A model generated the notes under the pieces. That model was not told where the DNA came from and did not search any database. It saw nothing but the letters and a program-made list of their open reading frames with translations. The position numbers and the translations under genes were made by a program. DNA of 64,000 bases from Kiloniella majae. Its GTDB lineage: Bacteria; Pseudomonadota; Alphaproteobacteria; Kiloniellales; Kiloniellaceae. Positions 1 to 8,708 of this stretch are shown in pieces (positions within the stretch are counted from its first letter, which is position 1; each line of letters begins with the position of its first letter). The stretch lies in NCBI RefSeq assembly GCF_002118315.1, contig NZ_MTSZ01000003.1:372001-436000 (forward strand). The letters are read 5' to 3'.

Positions 1-786
1 TTGGATCATGCGATCAACCAGACTGGGGACAAAAGAAAGCTCTACTCTAGGGCGGCCGATGCCTTCAATCCGTGATCCCGAACTGGTCAGATTTTTGTCA
101 CCTGTTTTATAAAAATCGTAGAAGACTGAATTTTCAGGATCAACCACACATAGTTTTGTCTCGTGGGTACAGGATTGGTCATAACGTATAAAGCGACCCA
201 ATGTCGCCGATGTACCGCCAGTACCTGCGCTGGCTACAATCCATTCCGGACAAGGATGGGGTTCTCGTGACATTTGCGAGAACAGGGATTGGGCTATGTT
301 GTTGTTGCCGCGCCAATCGGTTGCACGCTCTGCATAGGTAAACTGATCCATATAATGTCCATTTAGTTCGCGTGCCAAACGTTCAGATTCAGTGTAAATA
401 TCTTTGGCCTCAACCAGATGGCACTCGCCGCCATAAAATTCTATTTGCGCAAGTTTTCTTCTAGCTGTGGTTTTAGGTACAACGGCTATAAACCTGAGAT
501 TTAGTAGCCTGGAAAAGTATGCTTCGGATATTGCTGTGCTACCGGATGAGGCTTCAATAATAGTTGTATCCGGCCCAATCCATCCGTTACAGAGACCATA
601 AAGGAAAAGCGATCTTGCCAGACGGTGTTTTAAACTCCCTGTCGGATGCGTGCTTTCATCTTTAAAATATAAATCCACGCCAAGGCAGCTTGGTAAATCC
701 AGCTTGATGAGATGGGTGTCTGAAGATCGGTTATAGTCCGCTTCAATTTTGTTAAGAGCTTGCTGAACCCAAAGTCTTTTATTCAT
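1..786 (-). CDS. PLP-dependent cysteine synthase/desulfhydrase-like protein (Cds1-like), C-terminus cut off
   Basis: The gene reads leftward from an ATG at 786 and runs off the left edge, giving 262 codons without a stop. The protein is a fold-type II PLP enzyme. The Schiff-base lysine lies in GSLKHRLA (about residue 54) and the phosphate/substrate loop in EASSGST (about residue 80), followed by [13 protein letters not shown], a glycine-rich PLP-phosphate loop. These motifs match cysteine synthase relatives, and the wording around the lysine is closest to the L-cysteine desulfhydrase Cds1 group, which releases sulfide, pyruvate and ammonia from cysteine. Cysteine synthase or another beta-substituting activity cannot be excluded. 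It stands alone, divergent from the next gene. Confidence 0.8.
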   Translation of the reverse strand, partial: MNKRLWVQQALNKIEADYNRSSDTHLIKLDLPSCLGVDLYFKDESTHPTGSLKHRLARSLFLYGLCNGWIGPDTTIIEASSGSTAISEAYFSRLLNLRFIAVVPKTTARRKLAQIEFYGGECHLVEAKDIYTESERLARELNGHYMDQFTYAERATDWRGNNNIAQSLFSQMSREPHPCPEWIVASAGTGGTSATLGRFIRYDQSCTHETKLCVVDPENSVFYDFYKTGDKNLTSSGSRIEGIGRPRVELSFVPSLVDRMIQ

Positions 787-1075
787 TATATGATCCCGAA
801 AAAATCTTTGTTCTTAAAAAATGACAGGATAGCATAAACTTTGATCCTGCTGATATCTTTGCGGGCGAAGATATATGAGCAAGGATGTTATTTTTTCTCA
901 AATATGAGCTTAATTTTAATTCTTATTGGGATAATTTCTCAAATTTGATTGTTTATGTGGTGAGGGGAGTTTGAGTTGGCACTTTTGGTGTTCGGACACC
1001 ATATAAAAGTCTGGATCAAAGTTTAGTTTTTTCAGATTAGACGACATTTCAGAGATGGCATGAAAGATCAACAGA
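787..1075. promoter_or_regulatory. Divergent intergenic region with an inverted repeat and a UUCG hairpin
   Basis: This gene-free stretch separates two divergent genes and must hold both promoters. It contains a perfect inverted repeat, ATATCTT (853-859) and AAGATAT (868-874), separated by 8 bases, which could be an operator or a hairpin. Further right is a stem GGTGT/ACACC (987-1000) closed by a TCGG loop, which would form a stable hairpin in the leader of the kinase gene. I could not pick a convincing -35/-10 pair. Confidence 0.4.
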
Positions 1076-2464
1076 ATGCAGGATGACGAAGATCTCCAAG
1101 ATATAAGCGATTCAGGATCACGTTTGTCTGGGCGCTTAAAGCGTTATGCAAAGGTTGGGAGCTCTGTTGGAGGGCTAGCAGCGCAGGTTGTCGGAAACCG
1201 TGTTTTGGGGACAGGCCTTAACTCTGCGAAACATTCTGCTGAGTTAAAAAAAGCTTTGGGAGGGTTGAAAGGTCCCTTGATGAAAGCTGCGCAAATTCTG
1301 GCAACTATTCCGGATGCATTACCCAAGGAATATGCAGAAGAGCTTCGCCAGCTCCAATCAAATGCACCGTCTATGGGATGGTTGTTTGTAAAACGTCGGA
1401 TGAAGACTGAACTTGGGGTGGGGTGGCAGAAGAAGTTTCAATCTTTTGAGCAAGAGGCAGCGGCGGCTGCATCACTTGGGCAAGTCCACCGAGCAATTGA
1501 CTTGGATGGGCAAGAGCTTGCCTGCAAACTACAATATCCTGACATGATTTCAGCCGTTGAGGCAGATCTGAAGCAGCTTGCTTTACTGTTTAGTATCTAT
1601 CGGCGGTATGACAAGGCGATTGATCCATCAAATATCTTACAGGAGCTAACAGACCGTTTGCGTGAAGAGCTGGATTATCAACGTGAAGCGCAGAACATGG
1701 GGCTTTACGGGGTGATGCTTGCTGATGAAAAGCATGTGTGTGTGCCGAGCGCTGTGCCTGAGTTGACGACCAATCGTTTGATTACAATGAACTGGCTGGA
1801 TGGTGTTCCGCTTTTGGATCACATCAGATCACATGGAAACAATCTGGAAATGCGTAATCAGGTTGCAATGAATATGTTTCGGGCTTGGTATGTTCCCTTC
1901 TATAAATATGGGGTTATTCATGGCGATCCTCATCTCGGCAACTATTCCATACGTGAAAATGGCGATGTCAATTTGTTGGATTTTGGCTGCATCCGTGTTT
2001 TCGATGCGTCTTTTGTTAAAGGTGTCATTGATCTCTATTTCGGGCTAGAGCGAGACGACGAAGATCTTGCTGTTCAGGCATATGAAAGCTGGGGCTTTCA
2101 AATTCAAAGCCGGGAAATGTTAGATACCTTGAACATCTGGGCACATTTCCTTTATGGTCCACTGCTTCAGGATCGAAAGAGAACAATTGTTGATGATTAT
2201 AAAGGTGGCGCTTATGGAGCTGAAGTCGCCAATAAGGTTCATCAGGAATTGCGTCGACTAGGTGGCGTTAAACCGCCGAGAGAATTTGTTTTGATGGACC
2301 GTGCCGCTGTTGGCCTGGGATCAGTTTTCATGCATTTGAAAGCCGAGATTAACTGGCATCAATTGTTCCATGAGCTGATTTCGGATTTTGATCATTTGAC
2401 TTTACATGAAAGACAAACATCGGCTCTGAATAAGTTTGATGTTTCAATTCCGACGACTGTTTAA
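1076..2464 (+). CDS. ABC1/AarF/UbiB-family atypical protein kinase-like protein
   Basis: The 462-residue protein belongs to the ABC1 (AarF/UbiB/COQ8) family of atypical kinase-like ATPases. Visible signatures are the KGPLMKAAQ segment (KxGQ-like, near residue 65), AAAASLGQVHRA, the ELDYQREAQN motif, the catalytic-loop sequence HGDPHLGNY and the metal-binding DFG of NLLDFGCIR. Family members support ubiquinone biosynthesis or other isoprenoid lipid processes. This copy lacks a C-terminal membrane anchor of the UbiB type and has no ubi neighbours, so it is probably one of the soluble alphaproteobacterial AarF-like paralogues rather than UbiB itself. It is the only gene before the pnt operon. 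Confidence 0.85.
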   Translation: MQDDEDLQDISDSGSRLSGRLKRYAKVGSSVGGLAAQVVGNRVLGTGLNSAKHSAELKKALGGLKGPLMKAAQILATIPDALPKEYAEELRQLQSNAPSMGWLFVKRRMKTELGVGWQKKFQSFEQEAAAAASLGQVHRAIDLDGQELACKLQYPDMISAVEADLKQLALLFSIYRRYDKAIDPSNILQELTDRLREELDYQREAQNMGLYGVMLADEKHVCVPSAVPELTTNRLITMNWLDGVPLLDHIRSHGNNLEMRNQVAMNMFRAWYVPFYKYGVIHGDPHLGNYSIRENGDVNLLDFGCIRVFDASFVKGVIDLYFGLERDDEDLAVQAYESWGFQIQSREMLDTLNIWAHFLYGPLLQDRKRTIVDDYKGGAYGAEVANKVHQELRRLGGVKPPREFVLMDRAAVGLGSVFMHLKAEINWHQLFHELISDFDHLTLHERQTSALNKFDVSIPTTV

Positions 2465-2672
2465 AGGAATTCAATTAAAGCGTCTTTAGGCACCTGTCTA
2501 TACAGACGAATCGACCTTTTATCTATATTACAGCAATATTTTGTAATTTTTGGTTGGTATTATTTCCCAGTTGGCACAGGTGTTTTCCTCTTTTTATGGC
2601 GGTTTTAGGACATTTTTGTGCAGCGCACACTTGCAGCTTTGATTTTAATCCCGCTTTAATAACAGCCATAAT

Positions 2673-2696
2673 TTGTTGGACATTCTGATCCAACGA
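2673..2696 (+). promoter_or_regulatory. Leader hairpin just upstream of pntAA
   Basis: TTGTTGGA (2673-2680) and TCCAACGA (2689-2696) pair with one G-U across an 8-base loop. The hairpin ends about 9 bases before the ribosome binding site GGGGAG (2707-2712) of pntAA. A TTG inside it could extend the pntAA frame by 15 codons, but the family N-terminus and the strong binding site both point to the ATG at 2718. Confidence 0.4.
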
Positions 2697-2717
2697 CAAT
2701 TCTTGTGGGGAGATAAT

Positions 2718-4103
2718 ATGAAAATTGCTATTCCCAAGGAGCGTCGCCCGAATGAAACACGGGTCGCTGCTTCTCCAGAGACAGTGAAGAAACTTGTTGC
2801 TTTGGGGTGTGATGTCTTTGTTGAAAAAGGGGCAGGTGTAGCTGCCAGTTTTACGGATACTGCTTTTAAAGATGCTGGAGCGACCATTGGGAAAGATGCG
2901 GCGACGACCTACAAGGATGCTAAAGCTGTTTTAAAGGTACAAAAGCCCATCGCGGGTGGCAAAGATGATGAGCTAAAGGTTTTGTCTCAAGGCACAGTGG
3001 TCATCGGAATTACAGATCCTTATCGCTCGGAAAAAGAACTGGATGCTTATTCCAAGGCCGGATTAACAGCTTTTGCGATGGACTTCGTGCCACGCATTAC
3101 CCGCGCACAATCGATGGATGTTCTGTCCAGTCAATCTAACTTGGCGGGATATAAATCTGTTCTGGATGGTGCGGGAGTATTCAACCGGGCTTTCCCAATG
3201 ATGATGACTGCCGCTGGAACTGTTGCTCCAGCCAAGGTTTTTGTTATGGGGGCCGGTGTTGCTGGGTTGCAAGCTATCGCAACGGCACGGCGTCTTGGTG
3301 CTGTGGTGTCCGCTACGGATGTCCGTCCGGCTTCTAAAGAACAGGTTGAATCTCTAGGCGCAAAGTTTGTTGCCGTTGAAGATGATGAGTTCAAGCAAGC
3401 AGAGACTGCTGGCGGTTATGCAAAAGAGATGTCAGATGCCTATAAGGCAAAACAAGCTGCCTTGATTGCAGAGACGATTGCCAAGGTTGATATGGTTATT
3501 ACCACTGCCTTGATACCGGGGCGTCCTGCGCCAGTTCTGGTGACGGCAGAAATGGTCAAATCAATGAAGCCGGGATCGGTGATTGTTGATCTTGCAGTTG
3601 AAACCGGTGGTAACTGTGAACTGTCTGTTGCCGGGAAAGTCGTTGAAAAAGACGGCATATCTATTGTTGGTTATAGCAATGTTCCCGGACGTTTGGCGAC
3701 GGATGCATCTTCGCTTTATGCGAAGAACGTATATAATTTCTTCGAACTTATGTTCGATAAAGAAGCCAAGGATTTAAAAATCGACTGGAATGACGAAATT
3801 ATCAAAGGGACTTGCGTGACACACGAAGGTTCAATCGTACATCCTGCATTGGCTCATTCTGAAAAGAAGCCGGTTTCAAAAACTGAGCCAAAGGTGTCCG
3901 CTGAGAGCGAGGCTGCTCCAGTGAAAACCACAGCGGCGAAAACGGCTACCGCGAAAAGAGCGCCTGCGAAGCGTGCCCCGGCAAAGAAAGTACCGGTCAA
4001 AACGGCTGCGGCGAACAAAGCTACTCCAAAGAAAACAACAACGAAATCAACGGCAAGTAAATCCGGGACTAAAGCGGAAGCTAAAGATGGGGGGAATGCC
4101 TGA
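2718..4103 (+). CDS. pntAA: Proton-translocating NAD(P) transhydrogenase subunit alpha-1, with Lys/Ala-rich tail
   Basis: This is the NAD(H)-binding domain I subunit of the membrane transhydrogenase that couples hydride transfer from NADH to NADP+ with proton entry. The start MKIAIPKERRPNETRVAASP is family-typical and is preceded by GGGGAG. The core (about residues 1-380) contains the RQSM-like loop (RAQSMDVLSS), the Rossmann GAGVAGLQA and the mobile-loop sequence ITTALIPGRPAP. Core length agrees with the roughly 384-residue subunit of Rhodospirillum rubrum. Beyond it, residues 381-461 form an unusual low-complexity tail rich in Lys, Ala, Pro and Thr, like bacterial histone-H1-like tails. The stop overlaps the start of pntAB (TGATG). 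Confidence 0.95.
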   Translation: MKIAIPKERRPNETRVAASPETVKKLVALGCDVFVEKGAGVAASFTDTAFKDAGATIGKDAATTYKDAKAVLKVQKPIAGGKDDELKVLSQGTVVIGITDPYRSEKELDAYSKAGLTAFAMDFVPRITRAQSMDVLSSQSNLAGYKSVLDGAGVFNRAFPMMMTAAGTVAPAKVFVMGAGVAGLQAIATARRLGAVVSATDVRPASKEQVESLGAKFVAVEDDEFKQAETAGGYAKEMSDAYKAKQAALIAETIAKVDMVITTALIPGRPAPVLVTAEMVKSMKPGSVIVDLAVETGGNCELSVAGKVVEKDGISIVGYSNVPGRLATDASSLYAKNVYNFFELMFDKEAKDLKIDWNDEIIKGTCVTHEGSIVHPALAHSEKKPVSKTEPKVSAESEAAPVKTTAAKTATAKRAPAKRAPAKKVPVKTAAANKATPKKTTTKSTASKSGTKAEAKDGGNA

Positions 4104-4513
4104 TGTCGAGTGAGGAATTTATCAACAAGGCAACTGATGTCGCTAACTCAGCCCGTGCCTTATCTGACGAAGTTGCATCCCTTGCATCTGAAGCCAGTCG
4201 TCTTGCTGTTGATACGGCAGGGCAGAGCGCGGGGTCCCCGTTCATTATGGGGCTTACTGTGTTGGTTTTGGCCGTGTTTGTCGGCTACTACGTGGTTTGG
4301 AATGTAACGCCTGCGTTGCACTCGCCCTTGATGGCGGTAACCAATGCCATTTCATCGGTGATTATTGTCGGTGCACTGATTGCTGCGGGACCTGCTGATG
4401 TTGGTTTTAGTGAAATCATGGGTTTCATCGCCATTGTTTTGGCCGCCGTGAATATCTTTGGTGGCTTTATCGTCGCGCAGCGTATGCTGCAAATGTTCAA
4501 GAAAAAGCAATAG
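4103..4513 (+). CDS. pntAB: Transhydrogenase subunit alpha-2 (membrane)
   Basis: The 136-residue protein is the small membrane subunit of the three-gene transhydrogenase. About 45 hydrophilic N-terminal residues, rich in Ser and Ala, are followed by three or four hydrophobic segments: FIMGLTVLVLAVFVGYYVVW, a segment around SSVIIVGALIAAG, and IMGFIAIVLAAVNIFGGFIV. The latter part matches the conserved end of alpha subunits. Its ATG overlaps the pntAA stop, which implies translational coupling. The hydrophilic N-terminus is longer than the minimum needed for the membrane part and, like the PntAA tail it abuts in the operon, is poorly conserved in character. Confidence 0.93.
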   Translation: MSSEEFINKATDVANSARALSDEVASLASEASRLAVDTAGQSAGSPFIMGLTVLVLAVFVGYYVVWNVTPALHSPLMAVTNAISSVIIVGALIAAGPADVGFSEIMGFIAIVLAAVNIFGGFIVAQRMLQMFKKKQ

Positions 4514-4525
4514 GGGGAGCTTACT

Positions 4526-5929
4526 ATGTCATCAGATCTTTCTGCTCTGTTATATCTGGCTGCTTCAGTCTGCTTTATTATGGCGCTTCGTGGGCTTTCT
4601 CACCCGACAACAAGTCGACAGGGGAATGTTTTTGGTATTGTAGGGATGGTTCTGGCGATTGGAACAACCCTTATGGCACCTGGCGTGATGAGCTTTGGAA
4701 CCATTCTTTTGGGGCTTCTCGTCGGCGGTGCGATCGGTACCGTTATCGCCTTACGTATTCAAATGACAGCCTTGCCGCAACTTGTTGCTGCTTTCCATAG
4801 TCTTGTCGGTCTTGCTGCTGTTTGTGTTGCCTTGGCAACATTCTATAAGCCCGAAGCCTATGGCATCGGACGGGTTGGCGATATTCAGATTTCGAGCCTG
4901 ATTGAATTGGCAATCGGTACTGCAGTTGGTGCCATTACCTTTACAGGGTCCGTGGTTGCGTTCGCCAAACTGCAGGGACTGGTTTCAGGCGCACCGCTGG
5001 TTTTCAAAATGCAGCACATGCTTAATGCTGCGCTTGGGGCATTGGTGGTTGTTCTGCTTGTCCTTCTCTGCACAACGCAGGAGCCTGTTTATCTCTGGAT
5101 CTTAATCGCAGTTACTTTGCTGCTTGGTTTCCTGTTGATTTTACCAATTGGCGGTGCCGATATGCCTGTTGTGGTGTCTATGCTGAATTCCTATTCGGGT
5201 TGGGCTGCGTGTGGCATCGGGTTTACCCTGCAAAACAACCTGTTGATTATTACCGGGGCTCTTGTTGGTTCTTCAGGTGCAATCCTAAGTTACATCATGT
5301 GTAAAGCCATGAACCGCTCGTTCATTAGCGTTATTCTTGGTGGTTTTGGTGCTGAGGGTGAAGATGGCCCAGCAGGAAGTGGTGGCGATGATGATCGGGT
5401 GGTGAAATCCGGGTCTGGTGATGATGCCGCCTTCCTTATGAAGAATGCAGGATCTGTCGTTATTGTGCCGGGATACGGCATGGCCGTTGCGCAGGCTCAG
5501 CATACTTTGCGGGAAATGGTTGATCTGCTCAAAGCAGATGGTGTTAATGTCCGCTATGCTATTCACCCTGTTGCAGGCCGTATGCCTGGGCATATGAATG
5601 TGTTGTTGGCTGAGGCATCTGTGCCCTATGACGAAGTGCTAGAGATGGATGAAATCAATCGTGATTTCAAATCGACGGACGTTGTTTTTGTTATTGGGGC
5701 GAACGATATCACAAATCCAGCAGCCAAGACTGATCCAAAGTCCCCAATTTACGGGATGCCTATTTTGGAAGTTGATCAGGCTCAGACTGTTCTTTTCGTT
5801 AAACGTGGTATGTCTGCGGGGTATGCAGGGGTACAGAACGAGCTTTTCTTCCGTGATAACACCATGATGCTTTTTGGTGATGCTAAACAGATGTGCGAAA
5901 AGATTGTTAAATCTTTGGAGCAGCTCTAA
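4526..5929 (+). CDS. pntB: Transhydrogenase subunit beta
   Basis: The 467-residue subunit carries the remaining membrane helices (about residues 5-265) of the proton channel and the cytosolic NADP(H)-binding domain III. Domain III is recognisable from SVVIVPGYGMAVAQAQH, HPVAGRMPGHMNVLLAEA, VFVIGANDITNPAA and VFVKRGMSAGYAG, all standard PntB motifs. It follows pntAB by 12 bases with a GGGGGAG binding site and ends just before a strong terminator, so pntAA-pntAB-pntB is a closed operon. The complex supplies NADPH using the proton gradient. Confidence 0.96.
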   Translation: MSSDLSALLYLAASVCFIMALRGLSHPTTSRQGNVFGIVGMVLAIGTTLMAPGVMSFGTILLGLLVGGAIGTVIALRIQMTALPQLVAAFHSLVGLAAVCVALATFYKPEAYGIGRVGDIQISSLIELAIGTAVGAITFTGSVVAFAKLQGLVSGAPLVFKMQHMLNAALGALVVVLLVLLCTTQEPVYLWILIAVTLLLGFLLILPIGGADMPVVVSMLNSYSGWAACGIGFTLQNNLLIITGALVGSSGAILSYIMCKAMNRSFISVILGGFGAEGEDGPAGSGGDDDRVVKSGSGDDAAFLMKNAGSVVIVPGYGMAVAQAQHTLREMVDLLKADGVNVRYAIHPVAGRMPGHMNVLLAEASVPYDEVLEMDEINRDFKSTDVVFVIGANDITNPAAKTDPKSPIYGMPILEVDQAQTVLFVKRGMSAGYAGVQNELFFRDNTMMLFGDAKQMCEKIVKSLEQL

Positions 5930-5954
5930 GAGCTTCTATTCCTTTATCTATTAG

Positions 5955-5985
5955 AAAAGGGCGCCCTTGTGGTGCCCTTTTTGTT
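5955..5985 (+). terminator. Rho-independent terminator of the pnt operon
   Basis: AAAAGGGCGCC (5955-5965) pairs with GGTGCCCTTTT (5971-5981), with one G-U pair and a 5-base loop, and runs into TTGTTTG. It lies 26 bases after the pntB stop. Confidence 0.9.
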
Positions 5986-6125
5986 TGTGAAAGGTGGAAG
6001 AACTCAGCAGAGATTAAGTAATAGCCCGCAGGATTTTTACAAATTATTGCTTGATAGTTGGCTTGAAAGGGATCATGTATCGCGTCCCCTTTTTCCAACT
6101 TATATATATATACGAGGATGAAGTC

Positions 6126-7424
6126 ATGAGCGATATCTCAATTGGTGTTGATTTCGGTACGACGAATACTGTGATTGCTTTGGCTGATCCAAAGGGAACT
6201 GTGACGTCCGTTAAATTCAAGCACGATGATATTCTGCATGATGTTTATCGTAGCCTGCTTTGTTACGAGAAGCATAGTCCGGCTAAAAATTCGAGAGTAG
6301 ATGTGGCTGGCGGACCTTGGGCATTGGAGCAATATCTAACGGCACGCGGTGAAGTACGTTTCTTGCAGTCTTTCAAAAGCCATATCGCAAGCAAGCTGTT
6401 TCAAGAAACACAGATTTTTTCTAAACGCTTCACCTTGCAAGATATTATGGCTGATTTTTTTAAACAGTTTGTCTCTGATGCTGGAGATCAGATCCCGGAA
6501 GATAAAACCACGGTTATTGCCGGACGTCCAATTATCTATGCCGGGCATTCTCCAGATGAAGACTTGGCCCGAGAGCGATACGATGCAGCCTATAAAAGCG
6601 TTGGTTTTTCCAATGTAAGTTATGTCTATGAGCCTGTAGGCGCAGCGTATTACTACGCAAAAAATATTGAGAAAGAGGCAACTATTCTTGTTGCTGACTT
6701 TGGTGGGGGGACAAGCGATTTCTCTCTCATCAAGTTTGAACGTTCCGGCTCAAACTTGCGATCAACGCCTTTGGGTTATGCGGGGGTTGGTATTGCGGGT
6801 GATACCTTTGATAGCAGATTGATTGATCATGTGGTTTCACCGTCCCTTGGAAAGGGGAGTGGGTACTATTCTTTGGATAGAAAAATTCTGGATATGCCCA
6901 ATAGCTTCTATAATCGGTTTTCCAAGTGGCACGAGCTCGGGGTTTTGAAAAGCCCGACAACCTTACGCGAACTACGTGAACTAAAGTCCGTGGCAGTTCA
7001 TCCGGAAATGATCGAAACTTTTATCGATGTTGTCGATAATGACTGGAGCATGGATATCTATGACGCTATTTCCAAAGCTAAAATGGCTTTAACTCACAGT
7101 AATGAGGCCGAATTTTCAGTTCATTTCAGTGACAAAAAAATTGAAAAAACGATTTGTCGACAAGATTTTGAAAGCTGGATTGCCAAGGATCTATCAGTGA
7201 TCGAAAAGAAGGTCGATAGCTTGTTGCAGGAAAGTAAAATTCCTCTATCCCAAATCGATAAGGTCTTTATGACGGGTGGAACATCATATGTTCCCGCTGT
7301 ACAGACGCTTTTTGCCAAATTGTTTGGTCAGGATAAATTGGCGAGTGGGAAACAGCTTGAATCCGTTGCCTATGGCCTTGCGCTGGTTGGGCAGGACCCT
7401 GATGCGCAAAGCTGGGCTGTGTAG
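6126..7424 (+). CDS. Hsp70-family protein, YegD-like
   Basis: The protein (432 residues from the ATG at 6126, preceded by an AGGATGAAG binding site) has an actin/Hsp70 ATPase fold. Phosphate-1 is GVDFGTTNTVIA near the N-terminus, phosphate-2 is VADFGGGTSDFS in the middle, and the adenosine motif MTGGTSYVPAV is near the C-terminus. There is no canonical DnaK peptide-binding domain or lid, and the length is close to E. coli YegD (about 450). YegD-type proteins are called putative chaperones but their clients are unknown. An in-frame upstream start would add 25 residues that do not fit the family. It is monocistronic between two terminators. Confidence 0.88.
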   Translation: MSDISIGVDFGTTNTVIALADPKGTVTSVKFKHDDILHDVYRSLLCYEKHSPAKNSRVDVAGGPWALEQYLTARGEVRFLQSFKSHIASKLFQETQIFSKRFTLQDIMADFFKQFVSDAGDQIPEDKTTVIAGRPIIYAGHSPDEDLARERYDAAYKSVGFSNVSYVYEPVGAAYYYAKNIEKEATILVADFGGGTSDFSLIKFERSGSNLRSTPLGYAGVGIAGDTFDSRLIDHVVSPSLGKGSGYYSLDRKILDMPNSFYNRFSKWHELGVLKSPTTLRELRELKSVAVHPEMIETFIDVVDNDWSMDIYDAISKAKMALTHSNEAEFSVHFSDKKIEKTICRQDFESWIAKDLSVIEKKVDSLLQESKIPLSQIDKVFMTGGTSYVPAVQTLFAKLFGQDKLASGKQLESVAYGLALVGQDPDAQSWAV

Positions 7425-7472
7425 TTGAAGAGATGTTCTGAGTGATGATCGGTTAGGTTTATTCTAGACGCA

Positions 7473-7508
7473 AAACGGGCCGCCGTCTGAGTTAGAGGGC
7501 AGCCCGTT
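7473..7508. terminator. Bidirectional terminator between the Hsp70-like gene and rpsU
   Basis: AACGGGC...GCC pairs with GGC...GCCCGTT, with one C/A mismatch. On the minus strand the stem is followed by TTTTGCG and ends rpsU; on the plus strand it is followed by a pyrimidine-rich run and serves the Hsp70-like gene. Confidence 0.8.
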
Positions 7509-7567
7509 CTTCTTCCTAGAGGAAGATATCTCGCCTTAAGCGACGTTCACAGAACGCCGATCAGACT

Positions 7568-7771
7568 TTAATAGCCTTCACGTTCCATACGCTTACGAAG
7601 AAGTTTGCGATAGCGACGAACTGCTTCGGCACCCTCGCGCTTTCTGCGCTCACATGGTTTTTCGAAGTGACGACGCAACTTCATTTCACGGAAGACACCT
7701 TCGCGTTGCAGCTTTTTCTTAAGCGCGCGAAGAGCCTGATCAACATTATTATCACGAACGTGTACTTGCAC
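7568..7771 (-). CDS. rpsU: 30S ribosomal protein S21
   Basis: The 67-residue, very basic protein matches S21 along its whole length ([20 protein letters not shown], then [15 protein letters not shown]). S21 sits on the small-subunit platform near the anti-Shine-Dalgarno region of 16S rRNA and helps initiation. The start is a GTG at 7771 with a strong AAGGAG site eight to ten bases upstream. It faces away from def and COQ9. A short hairpin CTCGG-ttac-CCGAG (7824-7837) lies in its leader. Confidence 0.97.
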   Translation of the reverse strand: MQVHVRDNNVDQALRALKKKLQREGVFREMKLRRHFEKPCERRKREGAEAVRRYRKLLRKRMEREGY

Positions 7772-8049
7772 GGGCGATCAGCTCCTTTCTAACGTCAGTC
7801 CATGATTGGTCTGACAGAGTTTTCTCGGTTACCCGAGTTGAACACATAAAGAACATCCGCTGAGCCAATGGCACAGCAGGTTCATGGCAGTACCTATCAC
7901 AGGCTTTTGTAAATGTGAAGGGAAGAATACTGACTACGGGAGATTCTTTTCTCCAGTATTCCTGAGCTTTAGCATGTTAATATGATAACTTTTGCCAAAG
8001 CGTAATGTTTTATTTTGACCCTGTGTAAACAGAGTTCCATAGTATAAAC

Positions 8050-8607
8050 ATGACCTTACTAAAGATATCAAAAATGGGACACCCTGTTTTACGACAGGTA
8101 GCAGCGCTTGTTCCAGATCCGACGATGCCAGAAATTCGCGAGCTTGTGGAAAACATGGTTGAGACCATGACTGAGGCTGGTGGCACAGGTATAGCAGCCC
8201 CGCAGGTTTTCGAGTCGAAACGTATTTTTACCTTCTTTGTTTCCGAAGAACGCGCCAAGGCGGAAGCTGAAAGATTGAGAATTTCGCCCGAAGACGAGAG
8301 TGGGGTGCCTTTGACTGTTCTTGTGAACCCGGAAATTGATTTTATTGGTGATCAAGTGGATGAAGGTTGGGAAGGGTGTTTGTCTATTCCCGGATTAATG
8401 GGAATAGTTCCTCGTCACCGATCAATTCGCTATCGTGGCTTCGGGCTTGATGGTAAGCTGATAGAGCGTGAAGCCTCGGGATTTCATGCACGTGTCGTTC
8501 AGCATGAATATGACCACTTGGATGGTGTTCTCTATACTGAAAGAATGACAGACATTAAGTCACTTATTTTCTCGTCAGAAGTCGGTTATCAAAAGCCTGA
8601 TGAATGA
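8050..8607 (+). CDS. def: Peptide deformylase
   Basis: The 185-residue metalloenzyme removes the N-formyl group from new proteins. All three family motifs are intact: GTGIAAPQ (residues 45-52), EGCLS (108-112, whose Cys binds the metal) and HEYDH (152-156, two His ligands and catalytic Glu). Residues 55-85 between motifs I and II include a charged insert (EERAKAEAERL) that is longer than in minimal deformylases. It is likely a secondary def, since such genes usually pair with fmt, which is absent here. The next gene follows closely and may be co-transcribed. Confidence 0.92.
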   Translation: MTLLKISKMGHPVLRQVAALVPDPTMPEIRELVENMVETMTEAGGTGIAAPQVFESKRIFTFFVSEERAKAEAERLRISPEDESGVPLTVLVNPEIDFIGDQVDEGWEGCLSIPGLMGIVPRHRSIRYRGFGLDGKLIEREASGFHARVVQHEYDHLDGVLYTERMTDIKSLIFSSEVGYQKPDE

Positions 8608-8708
8608 GGCTTTGACGTAGGACGAATGTGTCCGCTGAATATTCTTGGCAGAGTGAATTGGGCCAAAGTGAATTTGGATGTGAACTAGGAAGTTTAAAGG
8701 ATCGTGAT

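Noticed and set aside
3940-4090. The Lys/Ala-rich end of pntAA as a separate small DNA-binding protein
   Set aside because: It is in frame with the core, has no start codon or binding site of its own, and the stop overlaps pntAB.
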